DNA from: Alphaproteobacteria bacterium
GTDB taxonomy: Bacteria; Pseudomonadota; Alphaproteobacteria; Reyranellales; Reyranellaceae
DNA length: 45,582 nt
Direction: 5' to 3'
Assembly: GCA_016870055.1 (NCBI GenBank)
Contig: VGCQ01000002.1
Location: 1 to 45,582, forward strand
Shown in pieces: positions 9,089-17,179 of the stretch. Below the pieces are notes generated by a model, which was given only the letters and a program-made list of their open reading frames with translations, did not search any database and was not told where the DNA came from. Positions within the stretch are counted from its first letter, which is position 1; each line of letters opens with the position of its first letter. Position numbers and translations under genes: made by a program.

Positions 9089-10147
9089 TCAACCGACGAA
9101 GTGCGGCGCCACTTCGCACATGAAGCGTTCCATCTGCTCCTTGACCAGCGCATGCGGCTTCTGGCCGTAGTTGAAGTAGAGGATCACCTCGGCCACGCCG
9201 GCCCGCTCGACCTGCTTCAACGTATCGACGATGTGCTGCGGGCTGCCGCACAGGATCGACTTGTCGGTGAGCTTTTCGGGCCGCATGTCGCGCAGGATGT
9301 TCACGATGTCGACGAAGTACTTGTAGGTCGGCGGCACCTTCTCACCCGACGACGAGGGGAACGCCGCGATCAGCGCGTCCTGGAAGTAGCGTACCAGCGC
9401 TTCCTTGCCGTACTGCTCTTCCGCCGGCGTCGAGGCGATGTGCACGAAGTACGAGCACATGGCTCGCCGCATCGGCCGCTTGTAGGTCGTCTCGCAGGTT
9501 TCCTTGTAGACCTGCACCGCCTGGGCAAGCGAGCCGTAGACCATGGCGGCGGCGAACGGCGCATAGATCACATTCCAGTCGTGCCGGGCGGCAAGTTCCA
9601 TCGACGGCCGCGAGAAGCAGGCGACATAGGGGCGCAGCGGCTGCTGCACGGGCCGCGGCCGCACCTCGACGTCCTTGAACTCGTAGAACCTGCCCTTGTG
9701 CGACCACTTGCCGGGCTCGGTCCAGGCGCGCCAAACGATCTCCAAGCCCTCGGCGAAAAGCTCGGCCGAGTCCTCGAACGGTGCCTGGAAGGGATCGTAC
9801 TCCTTGCGGTCGTAGCCCCGGCCGGCGGCGAAGTCGACGCGACCGCCTGACAGCAGGTCGAGCGTCGCCCATTCCTCGGCGACATGCAGCGGGTGATGCA
9901 CCGGCAGAAGCGTGACGGCAGGAGCGAGCCGGAGCTTGGTCGTGGCGCCGGCGAGCTGGGCGAGCATTGCCAGCGGCGAGGCGTTGACGCCGAGCAGGCT
10001 GAAATGGTGCTCGCCGATCCAAGCCGAGTTCAGCCCGACTTTCTCCGCCCACAGCGCCTCGGCATAGATGTCCCTGAGGAATGCCTCGGGCGTGCGCGGA
10101 TTGCCGGGATAGCGATTGTCACTCAGCGTGAAATAGCCGAACTGCAT
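9089..10147 (-). CDS. LLM class flavin-dependent oxidoreductase (luciferase-like)
   Basis: MQFGYFTLSDNRYPG...AWIGEHHFSLLG...LLSGGRVDFAAGRGYDRKEYDPF; GGAGGAG SD upstream of ATG 10147. Confidence 0.9.
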   Translation of the reverse strand: MQFGYFTLSDNRYPGNPRTPEAFLRDIYAEALWAEKVGLNSAWIGEHHFSLLGVNASPLAMLAQLAGATTKLRLAPAVTLLPVHHPLHVAEEWATLDLLSGGRVDFAAGRGYDRKEYDPFQAPFEDSAELFAEGLEIVWRAWTEPGKWSHKGRFYEFKDVEVRPRPVQQPLRPYVACFSRPSMELAARHDWNVIYAPFAAAMVYGSLAQAVQVYKETCETTYKRPMRRAMCSYFVHIASTPAEEQYGKEALVRYFQDALIAAFPSSSGEKVPPTYKYFVDIVNILRDMRPEKLTDKSILCGSPQHIVDTLKQVERAGVAEVILYFNYGQKPHALVKEQMERFMCEVAPHFVG

Positions 10148-10185
10148 AGTGCTCCTCCGACCGCACGACCATCGCGCGTCGGCTG

Positions 10186-10205
10186 TTATTTGTAAATGCA
10201 AATAA
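10186..10205. promoter_or_regulatory. Candidate operator palindrome (possible MarR site)
   Basis: TTATTTG-TAAATG-CAAATAA, 7-bp perfect arms, AT-rich in a GC-rich context, 38 bp upstream of the LLM gene start. Confidence 0.5.
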
Positions 10206-10317
10206 TTGGCCGTGGGCCGCCACCCCGCCGATCGAAACCGACATCATGCGCGTCGCCGTCGACCGCTCGAGGGGCCGCGAACCCGAGCGAGCGGATCCTC
10301 GACAAGAAGAAGACCGG

Positions 10318-11220
10318 CTATGCGGCCTTCGCCGGAACCTCCGACAGCGACACGATCCAGTCGCGAAACGCCTTGATCTTGCGTCGCCGGATCCCCTCCG
10401 GCGGATAGACCAGGTAGTAGGCAAGCTCGGTCGACATCTTGAAATCGAACGGCACGACCAGCCGGCCGGCCTTGAGGTCGGGATCGACCAACGGCTGGCG
10501 CCCGAGCGCCACGCCCATGCCGTCCATCGCCGCCTGGTAGGCGGCGAGCGCAAAGTCGAACGACACGCCGCGCGAGGCGTCGATGTTCTTGATGCCGGCC
10601 GCGGTCAGCCAGACCTGCCAGTCGTCGGGAAACGAGCCGATATGCAGCAAAGTGAAGCGCCTGAGGTCGGCCGGCCGCTTCAGCGCGCTGGGCCCCTTGA
10701 TCAGCGAAGGCGCACAGACCGGCATGATGTCTTCGCTGACCAGCCGCTCGGCGGTGAGCGAGGGCCACTGGCCGCGGCCGTAGCGGATGCCGATGTCGAC
10801 GTCCTCGCGACTGAAATCGACCAGCCCGGTGGTGGTGCTGACGCGCACGTCGATCTCGGGATGGGCGCGCTGAAAGCCGCCCAGGCGCGGCACCAGCCAC
10901 TTCACGGCAAACGACGAGGTCGTGGTGACCGTGAGATGGCCGCCGCGATCCTTCTGCAGCAACTTCTCGGTCGCCTCGTTCAGCTGATCGAACGCCGAGC
11001 GCACCGCCGGGAGATAGGCTTGGCCGGCCTCGGAGAGCAGCAGAGAGCGGTTGCGGCGCACGAACAATTTTAATCCGAGGCGCTGTTCCAGGCCGCGCAC
11101 CTGATGGCTGATCGCGGCCTGGGTGACGCTCAACTCCTCAGCAGCATCGGTAAAACTCATATGGCGTGCGGCGGCTTCGAAGGCACGCAAACCGTTGAGC
11201 GGCGGCAGGGTTCGCTTCAT
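10318..11220 (-). CDS. LysR family transcriptional regulator, GcvA-like
   Basis: PPLNGLRAFEAAARHMSFTDAAEELSVTQAAISHQVRGLEQRLGLKLFVRR. Confidence 0.93.
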   Translation of the reverse strand: MKRTLPPLNGLRAFEAAARHMSFTDAAEELSVTQAAISHQVRGLEQRLGLKLFVRRNRSLLLSEAGQAYLPAVRSAFDQLNEATEKLLQKDRGGHLTVTTTSSFAVKWLVPRLGGFQRAHPEIDVRVSTTTGLVDFSREDVDIGIRYGRGQWPSLTAERLVSEDIMPVCAPSLIKGPSALKRPADLRRFTLLHIGSFPDDWQVWLTAAGIKNIDASRGVSFDFALAAYQAAMDGMGVALGRQPLVDPDLKAGRLVVPFDFKMSTELAYYLVYPPEGIRRRKIKAFRDWIVSLSEVPAKAA

Positions 11221-11339
11221 GGCGGCTCCTTCACATGAGCTATTCTTATCAAAATAGGACAAACGGTCGTTTGTAAAGGACCTTCCCCGGGCTCACATCC
11301 ATTTTTATCCAGCTGTCACTTCATTTGTGGAGAAATCCC

Positions 11340-11543
11340 ATGGCCAACATATCCCTCCACTGCCGCGCCGAGGTGCCGCTCACCGCCACCGTTTCGGTGC
11401 TCGGCGAGCTTTTCGCGACTTGGCGTCGCCGCGTCCGCGAGCGGAACGAGCTCGCCACGCTCGATCAGCGCACGCTGCGCGACCTCGGACTGAGCGAAGG
11501 TGACGTCCAGTTCGAAGCCAACAAGCCCTTCTGGCGCACCTGA
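11340..11543 (+). CDS. DUF1127 domain-containing small protein
   Basis: WRRRVRERNELATLDQRTLRDLGLSEGDVQFEANKPFW; SD-like GGAG upstream of ATG 11340. Confidence 0.88.
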   Translation: MANISLHCRAEVPLTATVSVLGELFATWRRRVRERNELATLDQRTLRDLGLSEGDVQFEANKPFWRT

Positions 11544-11602
11544 TCTTCATCCGGAGCCGGCCCGTTCCCACCCTGCGCGGGCCATTCCTTCTCCGGACAC
11601 TG

Positions 11603-11646
11603 GCCGGCGGTCGATCCTCAGCCTCCCTATCGACCGCCGGCTTTTT
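11603..11646 (+). terminator. Rho-independent terminator downstream of DUF1127 gene
   Basis: Perfect 13-bp stem GCCGGCGGTCGAT/ATCGACCGCCGGC followed by TTTTT. Confidence 0.88.
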
Positions 11647-11694
11647 CTTCCCCGCTGTCTTTGCCTGGCTGCCGGCCTCTGCTAGAGGCCGCGC

Positions 11695-12909
11695 GTGGCG
11701 CTTTCAGACCCCCAGATCCAGGCCCTTGCCCGCGACGCCATGCAGCGCGCCACCGCCGGCGACTTCGTCGGTGCCGAGCCGTTGCTGGCGCAAATCGTCG
11801 AGGCGCGGCCCAATTCGGGACAAGCGTTGCACCTGCTCGGCCAGGCGCGGCTGAAGCTCGGCCGCTTTGCCGAAGCGCGCGAGCCGTTGGAACGCGCCGC
11901 CAAGTTCCTGCCCAAGGAAGCGGCCGCTCAGGTCAACCTGGCCGGCTGCCTCGTCCATCTCGGCGAGCACGCCGGCGCGCTCGCGGCGCTCGATCGTGCG
12001 ACGCAGCTGAAGCCGGGCGACGCCGCGATCGCCCATAACCGCGGCCGCGCCCTGGAAGCGCTCGGACGGGCCGACGACGCCGAACGCGCCTACGACGAGG
12101 CGCTGGCGATCGACCATCGCCTGATGGCCTCGCTCAGCGCCCGCGCCAACCTGCTGGCCGCGCGCGGCGAATGGGTGGGAGCGCTCAACGACCTCGAGAC
12201 GGCGCTCACAGAGCGGCCAGGCGATCCGCACCTGCGCCTGCGCCGCGGCGAGCTGCTGCTGCGCCAGGGCGACTGGCTGCGCGGCCTGCCGGACCACGAG
12301 GCCCGCCTGGAGTTGCCGACCGAACGCTACAGACCCGACCTGCCGCATTGGCAGGGCCAGCCGCTGGCCGGCCGGCTGCTGATCTATCCCGAGCAAGCCG
12401 ACATCGACGGCGATGCCGCGGTGCGCGACGCGCTGATGCTGGCGCGCGGCATCGACGCCGTGCTGCAATGCTCAGCGAAGGTCGCGGCATGGCTGGACCG
12501 ACCGACCATGCGACGCGGCGAGCCGCTCGACGGCTTCGCCGCCGCAGCGCCGCTGCGCAGCCTGCCCTATCTCCTGGGCTGGACACTCGAAACCCTACCG
12601 CCGCCGGCTGCCGGCTGGCCCAAGCCGGTATCGGCCGACCGCGTCGGCTGGTTCGCTGCCGCCGAACCGCCGCCAGGCGTGTCCGTCGAACGCAATCCCG
12701 AACAAGTCGCGAGCTGCAGGCTGGTCGTCGGTGACGATGCACCGCCCGTTCATCTCGCCGCCCTGCTGGGCATTCCGGCGATCCTGCTGGCGCCGAGAGC
12801 GGACTGGCCGTGGGGTCCGCGCAGCGGTCCCTCGCCCTGGTATGCATCGCTCGAAGTCTGGCATGCGCTCGATTCCGAGACGCTGGCGGCGCGGCTTGCG
12901 AGGTGCTGA
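11695..12909 (+). CDS. TPR repeat protein with C-terminal glycosyltransferase-9-like remnant
   Basis: N-terminal TPR motifs; C-terminal PPVHLAALLGIPAILLAPRADWPWG...SPWYASLEVWHAL resembles the GT9 end; GTG start. Confidence 0.75.
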   Translation: MALSDPQIQALARDAMQRATAGDFVGAEPLLAQIVEARPNSGQALHLLGQARLKLGRFAEAREPLERAAKFLPKEAAAQVNLAGCLVHLGEHAGALAALDRATQLKPGDAAIAHNRGRALEALGRADDAERAYDEALAIDHRLMASLSARANLLAARGEWVGALNDLETALTERPGDPHLRLRRGELLLRQGDWLRGLPDHEARLELPTERYRPDLPHWQGQPLAGRLLIYPEQADIDGDAAVRDALMLARGIDAVLQCSAKVAAWLDRPTMRRGEPLDGFAAAAPLRSLPYLLGWTLETLPPPAAGWPKPVSADRVGWFAAAEPPPGVSVERNPEQVASCRLVVGDDAPPVHLAALLGIPAILLAPRADWPWGPRSGPSPWYASLEVWHALDSETLAARLARC

Positions 12910-12936
12910 TATCCGCAGCACGCGGAGGAACCCTCG

Positions 12937-14331
12937 ATGGCCAAGACCCTGTTCGACAAGATCTGGGACAGCCACGTCATCACCGATCTCGGCAACGGCT
13001 TCGTGCTGTTGCATATCGATCGCCTGCTGTTGCACGACCTGTCGGGCGCACGCGCCCTGCGCGAGGTGACGGAGAAGGGCTATACGCCGGCCCAGCCGCG
13101 GCTGATCTACGCCACGCCCGACCATGCGATCTCGACGGCGCCCGGCCGCACCGAGGAGACTTTTCCGCCCGGCGCACCGCTGCTGCGCGGCCTGCGCGCC
13201 AACACCGCCAAGTTCGGCATCCGCCTGTTCGACATCGGCCAGGATGGCAACGGCATCGTGCATGTCGTGGGGCCCGAGCAGGGCTTGACCTTGCCCGGCA
13301 CGACCTTGGTGTGTGGCGACAGCCACACCTGCACTCATGGCGGCATGGGCTCGCTCGCCTTCGGCATCGGCTCGTCGGAGCTCGAGCATGTGCTGGCGAC
13401 CCAGACCATGGTGCAGCGCAAGCCCAAGCGGCTGCGCGTGCACTTCGACGGCGCCCTCCCGCAGGGCGTCACGGCCAAGGACATGATCCTGCATCTGATC
13501 GGCGAACTCGGCACGGCAGCCGGCACAGGCCATGCCGTCGAATATGCCGGCTCGGCGATCCGAGGCCTGCCGGTCGAGGGCCGGTTGACGCTGTGCAATC
13601 TCTCGATCGAGATGGGCGCGCGGACCGGCATGGTGGCGCCCGACGATACGACCTACGAGTACCTCGCCGGCCGCGACTACGCTCCCAAAGGCGCGATGTG
13701 GGATCGCGCGGTGGCGCACTGGCGCAGCCTGCCGTCCGATGCCGATGCCGAATTCGACCGCGAGCACACGATCGACATGGCCAAGGTGGCGCCGCAGATC
13801 ACCTGGGGCACCAGCCCCGAGCACGTGATCGCCGTCGACCGACCGATCCCCGATCCTACTGCGGGCCCGGAAGACAAGCGGGCGGCTTGGCTGGCAGCCT
13901 TGCAGTATCAGGGGCTTGAGCCAGGCAAGCCGATCGAAGGCACCAAGATCGATTGGGTGTTCATCGGCTCCTGCACCAACAGCCGGCTCTCCGACCTGCG
14001 CGACGCCGCCGCGATCGCCAAGGGCCGGCACAAGGCGCCGCACGTCCATGCCTGGATCGTGCCCGGCTCGGAGCGGGTGAAGCGCCAAGCCGAGGCCGAA
14101 GGGCTCGACCGCGTGTTCAAGGATGCCGGATTTGAATGGCGCGAGCCCGGCTGCTCGATGTGCATTGCCTCCAACGGCGAGCGCGTGCCGGCCGGACAGC
14201 GCAGCGTCTCGACCTCCAACCGCAACTTCGTCGGCCGCCAGGGACCGGGCGCCCGCACCCACCTCGCCAGCCCCGCCATGGCCGCAGCGGCGGCGATCAA
14301 GGGCGCCATCGCCGACGTGCGGAAGCTTTAG
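12937..14331 (+). CDS. leuC: 3-isopropylmalate dehydratase large subunit
   Basis: LVCGDSHTCTHGGMGSLAFGIGSSE, FIGSCTNSRLSDLRDAA, GCSMCIASNGERVPAGQRSVSTSNRNFVGRQG. Confidence 0.96.
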   Translation: MAKTLFDKIWDSHVITDLGNGFVLLHIDRLLLHDLSGARALREVTEKGYTPAQPRLIYATPDHAISTAPGRTEETFPPGAPLLRGLRANTAKFGIRLFDIGQDGNGIVHVVGPEQGLTLPGTTLVCGDSHTCTHGGMGSLAFGIGSSELEHVLATQTMVQRKPKRLRVHFDGALPQGVTAKDMILHLIGELGTAAGTGHAVEYAGSAIRGLPVEGRLTLCNLSIEMGARTGMVAPDDTTYEYLAGRDYAPKGAMWDRAVAHWRSLPSDADAEFDREHTIDMAKVAPQITWGTSPEHVIAVDRPIPDPTAGPEDKRAAWLAALQYQGLEPGKPIEGTKIDWVFIGSCTNSRLSDLRDAAAIAKGRHKAPHVHAWIVPGSERVKRQAEAEGLDRVFKDAGFEWREPGCSMCIASNGERVPAGQRSVSTSNRNFVGRQGPGARTHLASPAMAAAAAIKGAIADVRKL

Positions 14332-14340
14332 GAGCACGCC

Positions 14341-14958
14341 ATGGAAAAGTTCACCAAGGTGACCGGCGTCGCCGCGCCGCTGATGCGCCAGAACGTAGAT
14401 ACCGACCTCATCATCCGGATCGAGCGGCTGGTCGACAATACCAGCCGGCAAGGGCTGGGACCGCATTGCTTCGAGCAGATCCGCCTAAAACCCGACGGCA
14501 GCGAAAACCCCGACTGCATCTTCAACCAGGAGCCCTATCGCGATCCGCCGATCATCCTGTCGGCCGAGAATTTCGGCTGCGGCTCGAGCCGCGAGGGTGC
14601 GGTGTGGGCGCTGGCCGGCATGGGCGTGAAGGTGGTGATCGCCCCATCGTTCGGCGACATCTTCTACAACAACTGTTTCCAGAACGGGCTGCTGCCCGTG
14701 GCCTTGCCACTGGCCGAGGTCCAGCAACTCGCCGACGAGATGCGCGCCTCACCCGGCAACGCGCGGGTCACGGTCGACCTCGAGCAGAGCCAGGTCGTGT
14801 CGCCGACCGGCCGCGTCATCCCCTTCACGATCGACGCCCGCCGCCAGCATGCGCTGTTGAACGGGCTCGACGACATCGCCCAGACGCTAACCCACAAGGA
14901 CAAGGTCGAAGCCTGGCAGAGCGCCGACCGGAATGCGCGACCCTGGGTCTGGCTGTGA
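14341..14958 (+). CDS. leuD: 3-isopropylmalate dehydratase small subunit
   Basis: MRQNVDTDLIIRIERL..., ENFGCGSSREGAVWAL, FGDIFYNNCFQNGLLPV; adjacent to leuC. Confidence 0.95.
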   Translation: MEKFTKVTGVAAPLMRQNVDTDLIIRIERLVDNTSRQGLGPHCFEQIRLKPDGSENPDCIFNQEPYRDPPIILSAENFGCGSSREGAVWALAGMGVKVVIAPSFGDIFYNNCFQNGLLPVALPLAEVQQLADEMRASPGNARVTVDLEQSQVVSPTGRVIPFTIDARRQHALLNGLDDIAQTLTHKDKVEAWQSADRNARPWVWL

Positions 14959-14962
14959 TCGC

Positions 14963-15826
14963 TTGACCGCGCCGCACACGCTCGCCGCACTGTTGATCGT
15001 GGCGACCTGGGGCCTGAACTTCACGGTCATCCGCTTCGGCCTCGACGAGTTCACACCCTTCACCTTCGCCACCTGGCGCTTCGTGCTGTGCGCCTTGCCG
15101 ATCGTCTTCGTGGCCAAGCCAGCGATCTCGTGGACCATGCTCGCCGGCATCGGCGGCTTCATGTTCGCCGGCCAGTTCGTCTTTCTGTTCCTCGCGATGG
15201 AAGCCGGCCTGCCGCCCGGCCTTACCTCGGTGCTGGTGCAGCTGCAGGGCCCGCTCACCGTTGTGCTCGCCGCCTTGTTCCTGCGCGAACGGGCGACGCG
15301 CGGCCAATGGCTGGGGCTGGCGATCGCCGCCGTCGGCGTGGTGTTGATCGCCCGCTCGGTCGAGGGGCCGGTCGGCATACTGGCGATCGGCCTGGCGCTC
15401 TGCTCGGCGCTGACTTGGGCCGCCGGCAATCTCTTCTTCCGTTCCGCCCGCGGTGCGTCGATGTTCGCCGTCACCGTCTGGGCAAGCGTGCTGCCGATCC
15501 CGCCGCTCGCCGCGGTCGGACTGCTGCTCGACGGGCCGACCGCACTCCTGACGCCGATCCTGGCGCCGACCTGGAAGGGGTGGTTCGTGCTCTTCTACAC
15601 CGTCGCGCCGGTGATGTGGCTGGGCTACCTGATCTGGGGCACGCTGCTCGCGACCTACCCCGCGGCCAAGGTCGGTCCGATCTCGCTCCTGGTACCGTGC
15701 GTGGCTCTGGTCTTTGCCGCTTTGCTGGTCGGTGAGCCGATCGGCGGCTTGCGGCTGCTCGGCGTGGTCGTCGTCCTGGGCGGCGTGGCGCTCGGCCTTT
15801 TCGCCTCGACGCGACGCCTGCGCTGA
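14963..15826 (+). CDS. EamA/DMT family transporter
   Basis: Hydrophobic protein with tandem EamA pattern (LLIVATWGLNFTVIRFGLDEF...FVFLFLAMEAGLPPGLTSVLVQLQGPLTVVLAALFLRE). TTG at 14963 fits the family N-terminus; ATG 14933 is the alternative. Confidence 0.88.
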   Translation: MTAPHTLAALLIVATWGLNFTVIRFGLDEFTPFTFATWRFVLCALPIVFVAKPAISWTMLAGIGGFMFAGQFVFLFLAMEAGLPPGLTSVLVQLQGPLTVVLAALFLRERATRGQWLGLAIAAVGVVLIARSVEGPVGILAIGLALCSALTWAAGNLFFRSARGASMFAVTVWASVLPIPPLAAVGLLLDGPTALLTPILAPTWKGWFVLFYTVAPVMWLGYLIWGTLLATYPAAKVGPISLLVPCVALVFAALLVGEPIGGLRLLGVVVVLGGVALGLFASTRRLR

Positions 15827-15829
15827 GCA

Positions 15830-17110
15830 CTACTCCTTTTCCAGGCCACACCATTCGGCGACGAACAGCGCCGTCGCCTGGGTGATCTTGCGCACCGATT
15901 CCAGGTTCACGCGCTCGTCGAAGCCGTGGATGTCGTCGGATTGCGGGCCATAGACCAGCGCCGGGATGCCGGCATAGAGGCCAAAGAAGCGATTGTCGGC
16001 GGTGCCGGTCGAGGTCTTGTCCTCGAGCGCCGTGCCGAACACCGTGCGATGCGCCTCGGCCAGCACGCCGCGCGCCTGCTCATGTCCCTCGAGCACGAAC
16101 GGCTCGGCCTGGAAGCCCTCCCAGGTCACGGTCGGCGGATTGTTGCCGAGGAATGGATCGTTGGCCGCCACCCGGCGGATCACGTCTTCGATCTCCTGGC
16201 GGCACTCCTTCAGGGTCTGTGACGGCAGCACGCCGACGCGCATGTCGAAGGTGCACCAGGCCGGCACCGAGCTTGCCCAGTCGCCGCCGGCGATCTTGCC
16301 GACATTGAAGTTCACGGGATGATGATGGTCGCAGAAATGTCGGTCGTGCGCCTTCTTGGCGTTCCACTTCTTCTCCAGCTCGCGCAGCGCCTGGATCAGG
16401 CGGAATGCCGATTCGATGGCGTTCGACCCGGCATCGGCCTTGTAGACATGCACCGGGTGGCCGGTGACCTTGACCTGGAACCACATGACACCGACCTGCG
16501 CCACCGTCAGCACGCCCGACGACGGCTCGGGGATCAGTGCGGCCTCGGCGCGATAGCCGCGCTGCAGGCAGGCGAGCGCGCCATTGCCGGTGCATTCCTC
16601 CTCGACCACCGACTGCTGATAGATGTCGGCCGCCGGCCGCAAGCCGAGAGATCGGAGCGCGCGCAGGGCGAACAGGTTGAGGATGATACCGGCCTTCATG
16701 TCGCCCGAACCGCGGCCGTACATCCAGCCGTCCTTGACCACAGGCTCGAACGGCGGCCGCGTCCACATGTCGTGCGGGCCTTCGGGCACCACGTCGATAT
16801 GACCGTTCAGGATCAGCGACCGTCCCTTGGGACTGCCCGGGCGCCAGGCGCCGACCACGTTCCAGGCATCGTCGTAGTCCCGGCTGTGCGGCGAATAGCC
16901 CGGCAGGTGCTTCAGGTCGTCGATCTTGATCTGCCAGCGATCGATCGACAGGCCGTCTTCCTTGAACAGGCGGGCCATCATGTCCTGGGCCGGCGCCTCG
17001 CGGAAACGCGTCGACGGAACTTTCACGAGGTCGGCCAACACCTTGGTCTGATCGTCGAACCGGCGATCGACCTCGTTCATGATCCGGGTCTTCAGCGATG
17101 TCTCGAGCAT
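15830..17110 (-). CDS. M20 family ArgE/DapE-type deacylase
   Basis: LILNGHIDVVPEGP, YGRGSGDMKAGIILNLFAL, SVVEEECTGNGALACLQRGY, TGTADNRFFGLYAGIPALVYGP. Confidence 0.9.
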   Translation of the reverse strand: MLETSLKTRIMNEVDRRFDDQTKVLADLVKVPSTRFREAPAQDMMARLFKEDGLSIDRWQIKIDDLKHLPGYSPHSRDYDDAWNVVGAWRPGSPKGRSLILNGHIDVVPEGPHDMWTRPPFEPVVKDGWMYGRGSGDMKAGIILNLFALRALRSLGLRPAADIYQQSVVEEECTGNGALACLQRGYRAEAALIPEPSSGVLTVAQVGVMWFQVKVTGHPVHVYKADAGSNAIESAFRLIQALRELEKKWNAKKAHDRHFCDHHHPVNFNVGKIAGGDWASSVPAWCTFDMRVGVLPSQTLKECRQEIEDVIRRVAANDPFLGNNPPTVTWEGFQAEPFVLEGHEQARGVLAEAHRTVFGTALEDKTSTGTADNRFFGLYAGIPALVYGPQSDDIHGFDERVNLESVRKITQATALFVAEWCGLEKE

Positions 17111-17154
17111 GGGCCGGACTTTGGCGCGGGGCTGGTGTCGTGGTCAAATCCTCG

Positions 17155-17175
17155 CCACGCTCTTGCGTGGGGAGG
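17155..17175 (+). repeat. Short hairpin element ending in the Shine-Dalgarno of the acyl-CoA ligase gene
   Basis: CCACGC-TCTT-GCGTGG followed by GGAGG, 4 nt before ATG 17180. Confidence 0.5.
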
Positions 17176-17179
17176 AACA

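Noticed and set aside
12595-14466. 623-aa minus-strand ORF opposite leuC
   Set aside because: Shadow frame; leuC motifs on the plus strand are unambiguous
16319-17179. N-terminal extension of the acyl-CoA ligase ORF
   Set aside because: Region is antisense to the M20 deacylase; strong SD and ATG at 17180 mark the true start
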